Made by a program: the position numbers and the translations under genes
Part shown: positions 22,047-32,973 of the stretch, piece after piece
How the letters are laid out: every line of letters starts with the position of its first letter
How positions within the stretch are numbered: position 1 is the first letter of the stretch
DNA from: Coriolopsis trogii
Lineage: Eukaryota > Basidiomycota > Agaricomycetes > Polyporales > Polyporaceae
Direction of reading: 5' to 3'
Assembly (NCBI GenBank): GCA_020543525.1
Contig: JAHYIO010000028.1
Coordinates: 744,001-808,000 of the forward strand
DNA length: 64,000 bases
Notes under the pieces: model-generated
Told to the model about the DNA's origin: nothing
The model's input: the letters and a program-made list of their open reading frames with translations, nothing else
Databases searched by the model: none

Positions 22047-24406
22047 ATGCCTGTCTCGCGCGACCCTCCAGACCGCGATCCGCTTTCTGCCGCCCTCAGA
22101 CCGCCTATAGACGAGACCGAGGAGGAGAAGGCTTCCCGCCTAGCCGAGGAGGAGGCTGCAAAGCGCGTCAGTAACGCCATAGACGAGGCCATTCGTCTCG
22201 AGAAGCAGCAGCGCAAGAAGCACAGGCTCGTCCGCCTCCTCCTCCTCGGCCAGAGTGAATCAGGTCCGTCCCGTCCATCCAGACGCGTCTCTGGCCCGTG
22301 CCCATCAATCTCTCTCTCCTCCAGGCAAATCTACCACCTTGCGTCGTAAGTCCCCTCTTCTCCGATCCGCGCGACTGGGTATTGTGTGTCTGCGTGGGCG
22401 CGTCGCTAGCATTAACGGTCGTGCTCCTCCTGGAGTTCACCATCATATCGAAGTCCTTCTCCCAGTTCTTCCGCGCACAAATGATCGGCCCGCTGCATTC
22501 CAAGCGAACGTCGTCAGACCGCCCCGCACTATGTCCAGCGTTCCATATGTTGTGCACCCAACCCCGCACGCTGCCGGCGACTCAGGAGGCTTCTTCATTA
22601 CTGACCGATCGTTCTAGAATTCCAGAGACTGTATACCCCCAACGCCTTCCGCGAAGAACGCGTGTTGTGGCGCGCGGTCATTCAACTCAACATCGTCCGC
22701 TCGATCCACACCATCCTGGACGCTCTGGACGATATCCGCCGCCGCGACGTCTATCCCAGCACGCCCTATACGTCCGATCCGGACTCAGACTCGGAATCAG
22801 AGCACCAGGTCGCCCTACCCCCTCACCTCGAAGAACTCAGGCGGCGATTATACCCTCTTCATCATGTCGAGTCTCTCCTCATTGCTAAACTCGTACCGCC
22901 AAACGAGCACGAGGCGACAACACTGGGCTATGGCGGTAGCAACAGCGTGAACGGCAACGTGCCGTACCACTGGGGTGCCCATCAGCCACCTGCGCATGCG
23001 TTCCATAACAAGGAAGTCTTCGTACGACCTGGAGCGCAATGGAAGCTGCGCAGTTCCAACCGTCCTCAGTCTGCCGGCACCACAGGCCAGGAGACTGTGG
23101 ACGAATCTCAGGCGGTCCTACACCGCTGTCGTGCGGATATAGTCACATTGTGGCACGACGCCGTGGTCCGGCAGATTCTGCGACGGCGGAAGATCCGGCT
23201 GGAAGAAAGTCCCGGATTGTGAGTGTTCTGTCTCACTTCTTACCGCTTGATGGGCTCTGGGCTGAAGTGACGCAGTTATCTCAACGATCTGGAGCGGGTA
23301 ACCTCCCTCCAGTATTTCCCTTCCGATGGTGCGTAGTATCTAACCTCTAGGCCCTATGTACTCACGCAGGCGACAGACGATGTTCTCAAGGCTCGTCTCA
23401 AGACCGTCGGCGTATCGGAATACAGCTTCCAGATGGAGGCAGGCGACGAAAGAGGTACGGAATGGCGGATCATCGACGTCGGCGGGTCACGTTCACAAGT
23501 CAGTATCCTCCGCTCTGTCCTCTACGGTGTTGCTGACAGTGTGCTTGTCAGCGACGTAAGTATACGGCATTGTCATATAGACTCACGATGGCTGATCCGC
23601 CCATTTGTCTTCAGCTACATGGGTGCCATTCTTCGATGACGGTGCGACCCTTGATTTCCATCATAACATGTATAAGCTGACTTCGCATTGCAGTGAATGG
23701 TAAGTTCGCATGGACGCATTCATGGAAATCAGGCAGTCATACATCATTCATTAGCCATCATCTTTCTTGCTCCGATATCTGCCTTCGACCAGGTTCTCTC
23801 GGAGGACAGGAGTGTGAACAGACTGGTTCGTGATACCGCAAAACCATAGATTCTCTCATGATCTGACAGCCCTCCCAGGAAGATAGCGTGCTCTTATGGA
23901 AAGAAGTCTGCTCAAACAAGCTGCTTGCCAAAGTCGACCTGGTCCTCTTCCTCAACAAGTGCGACATCCTTGAGTCGAAGCTGAAATCAGGCGTGCGGCT
24001 TGCCAAGTACGTACGCAGTTTCGGAGACCGGCCGAACGACCCTGAGGTCGCGCAGAAATGTAAGTCGCCGTGATTATCATCCCATCCCATCACACTGAAC
24101 GTGGTCAACGGATCGCTCCAGACTTCCGAAGTAAATTCAGTGCCATTCATCGTGAACACTCGCCGATCCCGCGCAAGTTCTACGGTTTCTGTACTTCTGT
24201 GACGGTCAGTATGGCATCATCTCCCATGCAGCGCATGCAAGCTGATCTTCCACATTAGGACACGACTACGACAGGAGGCATCATCGCTGCGGGTAAGTTC
24301 ACCCTATAAATCGCTATGGATATATATGTCGAACATATCTAACCTCGTGCTCGCAGTGAAGGATATGGTCCTGCGCGAACACCTCAGGGCTTCCAAACTC
24401 CTCTAA
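22047..24406 (+). CDS. Atypical heterotrimeric G-protein alpha subunit
   Basis: GTP-binding signalling subunit. Thirteen exons: 22047-22263, 22325-22345, 22618-23218, 23276-23328, 23377-23498, 23552-23555, 23615-23641, 23694-23699, 23755-23825, 23879-24059, 24122-24204, 24259-24292, 24357-24406. They sum to 489 residues plus stop. P-loop GQSESGKST at 68-76; a long helical domain with an insertion; switch I RLKT at 304-307; switch II DVGGSRSQ at 331-338; NKCD at 400-403; FCTSVTD as the guanine-ring loop. Position 335 is Ser where canonical G-alphas have the catalytic Gln. The N-terminus MPVSRDPP lacks the Gly2 myristoylation site and a nearby Cys. It belongs to an expanded agaricomycete class rather than the mating-pheromone Gpa group. 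Several exons are extremely small. Confidence 0.9.
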
Positions 24407-27190
24407 CTAACTCGCAACAACTGCGGCTCCACCACGTCACTCGATCTATTCTTGGGGTGGACGCGCGGGCTAATCCGCGGGTTGCGCAAGGGCAAGGCGG
24501 GCTTGTCTGGGCAAACCTGCTTCCTGCCCTGGCTGCTCTCCCCCTGTCAGGCTCGAGAGCGCCAGCTCCGTTCCCCCTTCCCCGTCCGATGCACCTACAA
24601 GCCGCACATTCTTGGTTCCTGCCCCTCTCCCAAGGAACTGAGACCCTGCGTGCCTGGGCTCTCCCTCCTTTGACAGACGATTACCGTTACGATCCAGGGC
24701 GAGGAGTCTGCGTGTCAAGTGTTTTTCCCTCTGTGCATGGCGCTGTCTCCGCTACGATTGGAAGCCCGCCGCCACACACTGTTCGCCGCCATAGAAATCG
24801 CGAAACCGACCTGCCACGAACAGTGGTACGCGCCATACGACCATTCACGCACTCACGCCGTATATCAGCATTTGTATCTTACACGATACCTGCCTTTCTT
24901 GTCCTTGTGTTCTCCATCACATCGTCCTTGCTCCCATCGTTATCGTACATCATGCATATCCCCTGTTGTTGTTCTTGCTATTCATTTCCCCTATTTCATT
25001 CACAAAAGCTTGGATTTTCAGGCCCGTGACGGATATTCCATTATATTCACCATCTCGTTTCATCTCATCTCATCTCTTCACCTCCCCCCTCCTCCCATCT
25101 GATTCATAAATGTGTGCATTAATATAGCCGTTCTCTATCTTTTAGCAGGTGGTTTGTTTGACGCCGCCTTGGTTGTTTCGCCTCTATGCATATGCTATAA
25201 GATCGGGCCTATAGTGGTCGGATCTGGATCCGGATACGAGACCAGTACTATACTACAGCACGCCATGCGCGTTGGTCCTCCTATGTGGGCGGAGAATTGA
25301 CATATTTGTTGACGCTACCCGGGCGCGTCGGACAAGAGCGGTTGACGTCGCCACAACCCCGGACGCGACCCCAATTGTGGACAAGGCAAGACGAGGTACG
25401 TGTTCGGAGTTGTCCTGTCGTGCGTTCTGTCGTGCTCAATTCGCGACGCCACGCCACCGTCTGGTTTGCCCCGATCCTGTGGACAGCTGGCGGCTAACAG
25501 GGAGCGGACGACAGTTGCAGTCACGGTGGACATCGGCGTCGGGCTCGGTCTGGCGCACCGATCCTGAGGCGAGTCCCTGACAAACCGCACCGGAACAGAG
25601 CGCTGGGATCAGGCCGCGCTCGCTCAGCGCACGGCGGACCATCGTTCCAGTCTGACTTCTATCGCCCGTGGTGCAGATCCGCGTTGTCGGAGGCAGTAGT
25701 CGGGGGCGTTCGATTGGGCTGGCTCTTCGGACGGGACTTTCTGACAGGCGCGGAGAGGCCTTCCTCACGCCCCAGTCTGGAGGCTCATACGCCGGATATC
25801 ATGGCCGTGTGTCTTGGGACGCTCTGTTGACCTTGCGGGTGAACGGGATCTGTGGGCTGCGGGCGATGGAGGGATGGGATGGATGGTGAGCGATCGCACC
25901 GCAGAAGAACCTACTACACGTGAGCGCCCAGCGAGTCATCGCGCTGGCCTTCTTGGGTTGCACGGCTGCTGGGCGCTGTGTTGTGGGGACAACAGACAGT
26001 GTGTGAGTGGGATATGTGAGTATGGGACGGAGTTGGAGGTCAGGTGAAGGTCAGTCGCCTTCGATTTGCTGTGTGCTGCGGTGGACGTATGTGGGTGGGT
26101 GGATATGTTGGAATCCTGTGCGTATCCCCGCTGTTGTCTCTTCTTCTTCATGATCCATGCTTGTCGGGACGTCTCACGCATTTGTATATCCTGATAGACT
26201 TAGCGCGGGCTTGTCGGACATCAGCGCTGGGTGTTTCCATGACGGGGGTGTTTGGGTCAGAGGGTAAGTGATGATCTGTTTGGCTCGCGTTGCGTGCGTT
26301 CAGTCTAGGATTGACTTTTCTTCCTATACAGACTCATCCACGTGCACCACTAGAAATGAGGCAAAATTGCTCCTCTCTTTTCACGCGGTGGCACAGGTGC
26401 GTCTTGTTATGAGACACGGGCGCCCGACAGTGGACACCACATAGCATGCTATAATCTAGGGCAGCGCTTGGCTGTCACAGCATTCTCTGCGATGCTCCAC
26501 CAAGTCTGATGGTCGTTGCAAGATCGATGGCTCTTCGGAGCTCCCAGTGTCTACCACAGAACATCGCGCAGGACATCTTGGTCGATCCCCTCATGCAACG
26601 TTAGTCGTTGGTGTAAGTGTTGAATACGTCTTAGTTGGTGCGCAACTGTACGACTTCACCTCGTGGTTGGTGTATGCTTTGCTTCATGTGACGTCCATAC
26701 GGAGAGCTACTGATGCTAACCCTTTCTGTCCTCTGTTCAAGGATTCGCGTCATGTTCCTGATGGCGCACCGAATCAACGCATGGCCTGCACGTGGACAAC
26801 TTCCATACTTCTTAGTGCTGAAGCTGAATTCAGAACGGACCATTGCAACCCACGCCAGCACCCTACAGGGCCGAGCTCTCCGATAGAGTCACACATCCTC
26901 GATCTGGATCACTCGCTCTTACTTTGTCGTATGTAGAGCGTCATAGTATTCAATGACGGCTCTGATTCGTATAACACGCATGAATTCAGGGTACACACAC
27001 CAGACACAGCAGACTTTCTACCGACGTCCCTGGCCTTAATACCCCTGGTGTTGACAGAACCTTATAAGCAAGCGGTGAGGCAGTACATGACTCCCCGGAG
27101 GCATAAAGCGCAGCGACGTCCTTGTCTCCAAGTGCAACATAGTCTCCTCGAACAGAGCCTACCTGTATCGTCTGTATCGTCTTCTAGACC
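24407..27190. other. 2.8 kb region without recognised genes
   Basis: Pyrimidine-rich stretches (for example 25050-25100) and short ORFs without family resemblance. No transposon ends or RNA genes were recognised. Confidence 0.45.
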
Positions 27191-28211
27191 ATGGTCGCCG
27201 CTTGGGACATTTATGCAGAACACCTGATGCATCTTCGGTATGGGCACCCAATCTGGAATCCACAGCCATGTCCCCGTTTCGGTGAGGCCCACGTCGGCGA
27301 CGTGGGGTATCTCAGCGAAGGCTACTTCCGCCCTCTATTCAACGCCATGTGGAGCCCCGAAGAAAACCGACGACGTCGACGAGGTGTCCCGAGCGGATTT
27401 CAGACGTCCCAACCTCCGGGAGATATGCTCATCACTAGTCCTCACCATATCTCTCAGGCAGCGCTACATAGCAAGAACCTGCACTCACTCTCCATAGTGG
27501 CGAATGCTTCTACTGGGTAATTCATCTTGGCACCAAGTTTTAGCTCGTCCATCCAATATTGCTCACCAATACATCTGCGCTCACAGGGATGCGGGACCTT
27601 CCGACATAGCTGGCATACGATATGAATGCATTGAGGAGGCCGGAGCTCTCCTCATGCTGAAGCGCCCGGCTCACAAATCGTCGCTCGACTGTCGATTGCT
27701 CATCCAAAAGTACATGGAGGAACACATTTCCAGCTGGTGCGAGCTCGCGAATGGCATACTCGGTATCGGACTCAAGGAGAAAGACTTCGTCTCCGGAACG
27801 ACAAAAACGCCAGTCTGGGCCAAGGCGGCTTTTCATAACGGCAGCACGCGTGGAGAGCTTGTCGTCACGGGGGGCAGTTTTGTGCCGTCGGTGTCGGGCG
27901 ACTTTCAGGTGGCTATGCTACGTACAAGGGAAGCATCCGTTCACTCTCACGAAGGTCCTCCGGAACGCGTATCTAGCTGGAGAAACGACGATCCCGCTCT
28001 CGAGACATACGATCAATGCATCTTCCGCAATTACTACAAGATGAAGAGCCGGCGCTGGAAACCGACGGCTCTGCAAGCTGCAGGGGGCCCGGGGCCTAGT
28101 AATCAGTTTCCTGGTGCCAGCTCCCACGAAGACGCCCTGTATCTTGTTCATGAAGCAGAGAGTCCTATCTCAGACGAGTCCGAAGTTCTCGAAAAGGTGA
28201 GACGGCGGTGA
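27191..28211 (+). CDS. Agaricomycete-specific unknown family protein, 3' end degenerate
   Basis: Function unknown. Exons 27191-27516 and 27587-28211 would give 316 residues. It resembles a large multi-copy agaricomycete family with the order WD(I/V)YAEHLxxLxYGHPxW, then IGDVGxLxxGxFxxLFN, YEC(x)EEAGALLMLKxP, DxVxGTTKTxxWAxAAF and DQCIFxNYYKMK. All these blocks are visible here: WDIYAEHLMHLRYGHPIW, VGDVGYLSEGYFRPLFNAM, RYECIEEAGALLMLKRPA, VSGTTKTPVWAKAAF and YDQCIFRNYYKMK. The family normally continues into a YDPVxxLLDYIL and ASDxDL block. Here that block is interrupted, so translation probably ends early at 28211 or the gene is inactive. Family description is from memory. Confidence 0.7.
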
Positions 28212-28249
28212 TCGATGCTCATAGCCATATCCTGACGTTATCGTACTAG

Positions 28250-28609
28250 GATGGACACAGTCTGGCTCACGATATCCCCTATGATCTTTGTCATAGCAAC
28301 TTGAAGCTACACTGGGCCATCTGACGTGCGCGATCTCAGAATTCACTTGCGCAGGCTTGCGCTTCCGACATGGACTTGTTCACCTTTTCTCAAGTAAGCA
28401 GGACCTCGTTGATGGCCATAATGGCCGTTCTGGCTTACAGAGTCATTGCTATCAAGGGCGACGATCTCGCAAAGTGTGCTGCTCTTCGATCTGCTCGCAT
28501 TGAGGTGGATGAGAGGGGCTGTATGTATGCAGAATTTCCTATGAGCGGGTGTCGTATTGATCTTACCGATGGCAGGTGGAGGTGTTGTAGCCTCCGGGGA
28601 ATGGCATGA
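28250..28609 (+). pseudogene. Broken C-terminal part of the same family
   Basis: The frame reading DGHSLAHDIPYD is stopped by TGA at 28322, yet the same frame resumes with ACASDMDLFTF and, after a stretch that cannot be spliced in frame, IKGDDLAKCAALRSARIEVD. These match the usual C-terminal ASDxDLYxxF and (D)FPxDLxxxLRxxxPxIEVDERG of the family. The conserved LLDYIL block is absent. This looks like a decayed 3' end rather than a separate gene. Confidence 0.6.
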
Positions 28610-28693
28610 TGTACCATATACTGGACTATCATCTGTGCTTTCCCTGATGTCTGGTCTTAAAAGAAATCCAGACACAAGTTCAAAGAGAAGCGC

Positions 28694-29162
28694 TTGGACA
28701 ATAAAGCTAGCCGTATCCGAGTCCCCTCCGACGCCATGCCCTTGAACAGCTTCGGGTCATACCTAAGATCATCTATTTCATCGAGCAATCCAGACCATCC
28801 ACTGCTGACACCTCTTTCTGCTCAATGTCCTCCACCTCGACCTGTTCCGACCAAGTCAGGTGTCGATGGGCAGGCAGTTCTTGTACAGTACCCTTGGAGG
28901 ACATGTCTCCCGTTGGGATAGCACGGGTATACCACGGCGTCCCTGTATCCGATAATCGCTCCCGTGGAATCTGCAGTGCTTATGGGATTCATCGCACCAG
29001 TGTCCGCACTGCGGTGCAGAGTTCGCCCGCGCCGATACGCTCTCCCGGCACCTCAGAGCGTTCTGTCCCTCCATTTTTGCTGGACCTAGAGGAGAGAACG
29101 TCGGGTATGCTGGTGTATGGCCCGGGGCCGCCGGAGCGTCAGATGGGGCTCGGGTGAGGTGA
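28694..29162 (+). CDS. Possible small C2HC zinc-finger protein
   Basis: The firm part is an open frame in 28977-29162 with the finger CPHCGAEFARADTLSRHLRA followed by FC: C-x2-C-x12-H-x4-C, a C2H2-type finger whose last ligand is Cys. An acceptor CTGCAG precedes it. A proposed first exon 28694-28882, with donor GTACAG and a 94 nt intron, joins in phase and gives 124 residues. That exon is Ser/Pro-rich with no known motif. The first exon and start are speculative; the finger itself is convincing. Probably a DNA-binding protein or a fragment of one. Confidence 0.4.
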
Positions 29163-29417
29163 CAGCTCCCAGGAAGGAGCGGCCTCATTAGCGCCCTCGA
29201 CCTCCGCACCACCACCACCTCCTTTTGTCCACCCAACCTCATTCACGCCCCTTCCTCGCGCACCCGTTGAGAACAATTCCTTACTTTAGTGTAGATATTA
29301 GGAGTAGACGGTATGTATAGATATCGACCAAGCTCCGCCTTGCCTACTGATATTCTGGGTTGTGGAGGATAGCAAGAGCGAGCAAGAGGTTCAAGTCGAA
29401 CACCGAGCTATGAGATC
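29163..29417. other. Short intergenic region
   Basis: No feature recognised between the zinc-finger exon and the convergent pseudogene. Confidence 0.4.
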
Positions 29418-30167
29418 TCAATGAATTTCATACGTCACAATGTCAGAGGCCCTCCTGAGGTGATTGGCTCGTCCAGAGTACAGCGCCCTCATCCACAAGC
29501 CCACCCTCATCCACAAGCCCACCCTGTCCCCCACACGTAGCGACTGTACGAACCATTTACCGTCTCCCGCTCCATTATCCTTTGCAGGCGAGCACCTTCT
29601 CAATACTCTTAGGCTTTCGATACCCCTCGTATAGACACGCGACGTCGGTGGGGTCTTGATCCTGATTTTGATGTGGGTTCGTTCTCGTGCGAGGTACGAG
29701 CCGTCGGAATATGCACGCCTCGTACCAGGAACACGAGGGGTGACTCAACTGTCCTGCCAGCAAGGAGGACGATACATAGTCTGCATACGTTGGCGGTGCT
29801 ATCGCTACCGTTCAGATCGCTCACTAACCTGGCGCGTCTCCATCTCCCCACCCTTGGTTGTGACCTACTACGCACCACATCACTTTCTTCGCCGTGAAGA
29901 ACTCGTCCGGTCCATGCACGGGGAGGGGCGGAGTGACGAGATAGAGCATCGCGGCAGAGTTTGCTGTCTCACAGCGTGCGCCGATGAACACGTCCTCGCT
30001 CCTCTCTGCGCATATACCGGATGGTATTCGGCGAGGTCGAGGACGGAGAGGACAAGCTCGGTAGGGAGGTAGATCAAGAGGACCACCCGCAACTCTTTGA
30101 CGGCTTGCAATGGGTCAGGCCAGGGGCCAGGGCAATTGATGCTCGTTGCCGCTATCGTTCCGCGCAT
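29418..30167 (-). pseudogene. Frameshifted member of an agaricomycete-specific family of unknown function
   Basis: On the minus strand, VKELRVVLLIYLPTELVLSV and LDLAEYHPVYA open the protein in one frame. ERSEDVFIGARC then LYLVTPPLPVHGPDEF, VMWCVVGHNQGWGDGD continue in another frame, with no possible intron between, so about one base is missing near 30010. A normal intron (about 29825-29754) precedes CSWYEACIFRRLVPR and ACLYEGYRKPKSIEKVLA. The final block DNGAGDGKWFVQSLRVGDRV lies in a third frame after one extra G near 29585. An in-frame 18 bp tandem duplication repeats VGLWMR. Two frameshifts indicate loss of function. The motifs match a multi-copy polypore family known to me only as hypothetical proteins. 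Confidence 0.8.
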
Positions 30168-32973
30168 TGCTGGACATGGTGATCAGAGCGTGGGGGTCGC
30201 AAATAACAGTCAGTATCCCGATGATGCTCGTTATATCGAACCTCCAGGGAGAGTCTAGACCCGGCTTCCCCTGCTTCCTGCTTCTCTTCGTCGCATACGT
30301 GTCAAATACACTTGATGCGTGCCGCTCCCGGTTCTCAAAGTGAAGACCAGGTTGGCCGGGCGTAAATCAGGAGGGAGCGCGACCTTCTCCAGGTGCTGTC
30401 TGATATATCCGAGAATGTCGGAGCACAGGCAGTGTTCGCGCCTTGTACCGGTGCCGGGACAATGAACGGTGATAGCCCCAATCTCTCGAAATTCAGTCAG
30501 CGTCACTGGGTACTTCCTACCTGAAGGCACCCCAATAACGTAAGCTCGCAGAAAGACAGAGAGACTCGCCGTCGGCCCACGTGGGCTCCGTTAGCCTCCG
30601 CGAAACGTCGAGCGAGAAGCTAGCGTGAGGGCCAAGCTTCACGTTCCTTAGCCGATGCAGACTGAACTGTATGTCGACGTAAATGCGATAAGAAGACCGC
30701 CGATCGGGGATCTTCATCGATCGTGTCCTCCTGCGTTACTCGGCTGAAACGCGCAATGGCATGGTACGCCCTCGAGATCGGCCCCTTGTGTGCGTCTTGT
30801 TTGGCTGTACGTCGCAAGGCACCGTGTCTCCATGTCGCAGAGATCCGAAGTTTGTATGTATGTATGGGTCCGATGCAAGAGTCAGGCGATCGACTCGGAT
30901 TGCTTTTGAGGGGTAGTGTCACCAGTTTGGGACAAGTCTGCAGGGCCTTATCGCGCTGTCTTTCTTCAGGTGACTGTCATTAGTGAGCACATCGCTTGTC
31001 GGCTAGTGGTGATGAAGATAGAGGAGGGCTTACGTCTTTATGCGTCCCCAAAGACGTCCTACGGTGGTTTGCTTCTTAGCGGAGTAGCCTGATAGTCCTA
31101 GGTAACGTAAGGCTTAAAACAACACGAGAAGAAGGCCGTCGGCCGAATGCCTTCCCCTCATGCACTCGTACAATCACCTGCAGCTGGGCGCGAACGCACT
31201 GGTCGTTCGATGATGGTCGTCCGATATCACGGCGGGTCAGTGGCTGAGACGAATGCGCGCAGTGGTCGAATCTGATTGAGTTGAGGGCTGCCGCGTATGG
31301 GACCACGTTCGGGCGCGATTACATGCTCAACCTGGATCGACCCATCGGGTGAGCTGAGGGCAAATACCAGCGAAACACAGATTGGCAGCCTACCTGAGAT
31401 TATACCTGTGAGAATATCCGATCTCAAGGGCAGCGGCTTTGGTACGTCTCCCTGAAGAGCCTCATACCGGAAGAGCAGAGACATATCCAGGCGGCACGCC
31501 GGACAACTGCGGTATCTTGGGGGCAGTCCTCTGCCCTCGTAGACATGATGACGGTGATACGTGAGCACAACAAAGGGAGCTATGACGATGGTACGACGAC
31601 AGCGACTGTTATCATAGTCATCGACGTGAGCTCCGAGAGAAGATGCGCGAAGCCTGGACGCACCGTACACCGTGCCTCCGATCAGGTATGACGAAGGGGA
31701 GGGGCGTCTAGCCAAAACGACAGGCGTATGCCCCAGCTTCGGTGTATACTCGCAAGTACTGACGTTCGAACGAGATAAGACACTTCACATATGAACACAT
31801 GCATGGCGCAATTTGCGAATGGCTTGCCTGCTAATGGCGGTCCTCCCTAGCCTCCGTCTACTCCGCCTTGAGGCAGGCTATGCGGTCAATAGTTCCGTTC
31901 CTGATTCGCTAAATTTCTAGCGAGCGTCATGCGTTCTCCATGGTGGCAGGCGAAAGGAGACTTGGAGTGCGCTCCGCCTCCAGAGCTGCATGGAAAATGG
32001 TCAAGACGCAAGAGCGGATGCGAGCGACGAGCGCGGAGCCACCGTGGTGCGGTGTGGCCGTGTGGCAATTGCATGCGACCTCTGACACCTTTCTCGGATG
32101 ACGAACCGCCGGTGGACAGCGAGATGGCACGATCCCAAAAGTCGGAAGAGACAGCGTACATGGAAAGAACACACTGTGCGTCAAGACAAGGCAGTCATCC
32201 GGAGACGGATGATCGGACCTCCTATGCAGGGTGGTCTGACAAGTCGAAAATGAAGACTGAGTTCAGCGACGAGAGACAATACAGCGATAACAATAGCCGC
32301 CTCTGTCATATGAAGAAGCTACGCGAGATCGGGCGGAGCATAGAGGGCCAAACTACGACCAACAGAACTGGCAGCCGAGCGAGCGAGGGCGGGTGAACGG
32401 ACTCGAGCGGAGGCTCGTACATGGAGGACGCACTGGAAGGAGGTCCGAGGCCGGTGCGGAGGATGGCACCAAAGGGCCGGAGGGACGTTGACGCCGGAGG
32501 GAACAGCGCGAGCGCCTGTGCGGTGATCTGGAAAAGTAGGTACGATACCATAAAAGGCAAGAGGGTGATGAGTTATTAGCGGGGCGAATAATTGCAAGCC
32601 AATCGTCCCACATCCTCTCTCGTCCCCCTTTCAACCCGGGGTACACCTCTCCTCCAGTCGCTCCTGTCGACATCGTCTTCATCGACGCCGCCCCCGACGA
32701 CGCGTTCATCCGCGTCCAGTTACCCTCCTTTCCTCCATAGACGAACACTAGTCCGCAGTCTCTGCAGGCCGTCTGCAAGGTGTGTGAACACGCTCCACGT
32801 CTTTTGCGTCGTACCACCCCCGTCCCCGCTCCATTCTGATATCTCCTGCTCTTCTCCATTGCAGCTCACGCGTTGCGTGCTAATACCGCCTTGTAGACTC
32901 TTTATTCCCTCCATTTATTGGGCCGCACTCGCGTTTCGTCTTCTCGCCTTCCCCCACCAACGGTAACTTCAAA
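30168..32973. other. 2.8 kb region upstream of HMG-CoA reductase, no gene recognised
   Basis: Minus-strand ORFs at 31227-31715 and 30517-30717 and a plus-strand ORF at 31929-32396 show no family match. They may be further gene relics. The last 350 bp are CT-rich leader and promoter sequence of the reductase gene. Confidence 0.4.

Noticed and set aside
29418..30167. Interpreting frame changes in the LPTEL-family locus as introns
   Set aside because: The implied introns would be 12 and 16 nt, far too short, so indels are the better explanation.
31227..31715. 162-codon minus-strand frame considered as an F-box or orphan gene
   Set aside because: No domain found and neighbouring frames cannot be joined into a longer model; possibly a relic, but not supportable.
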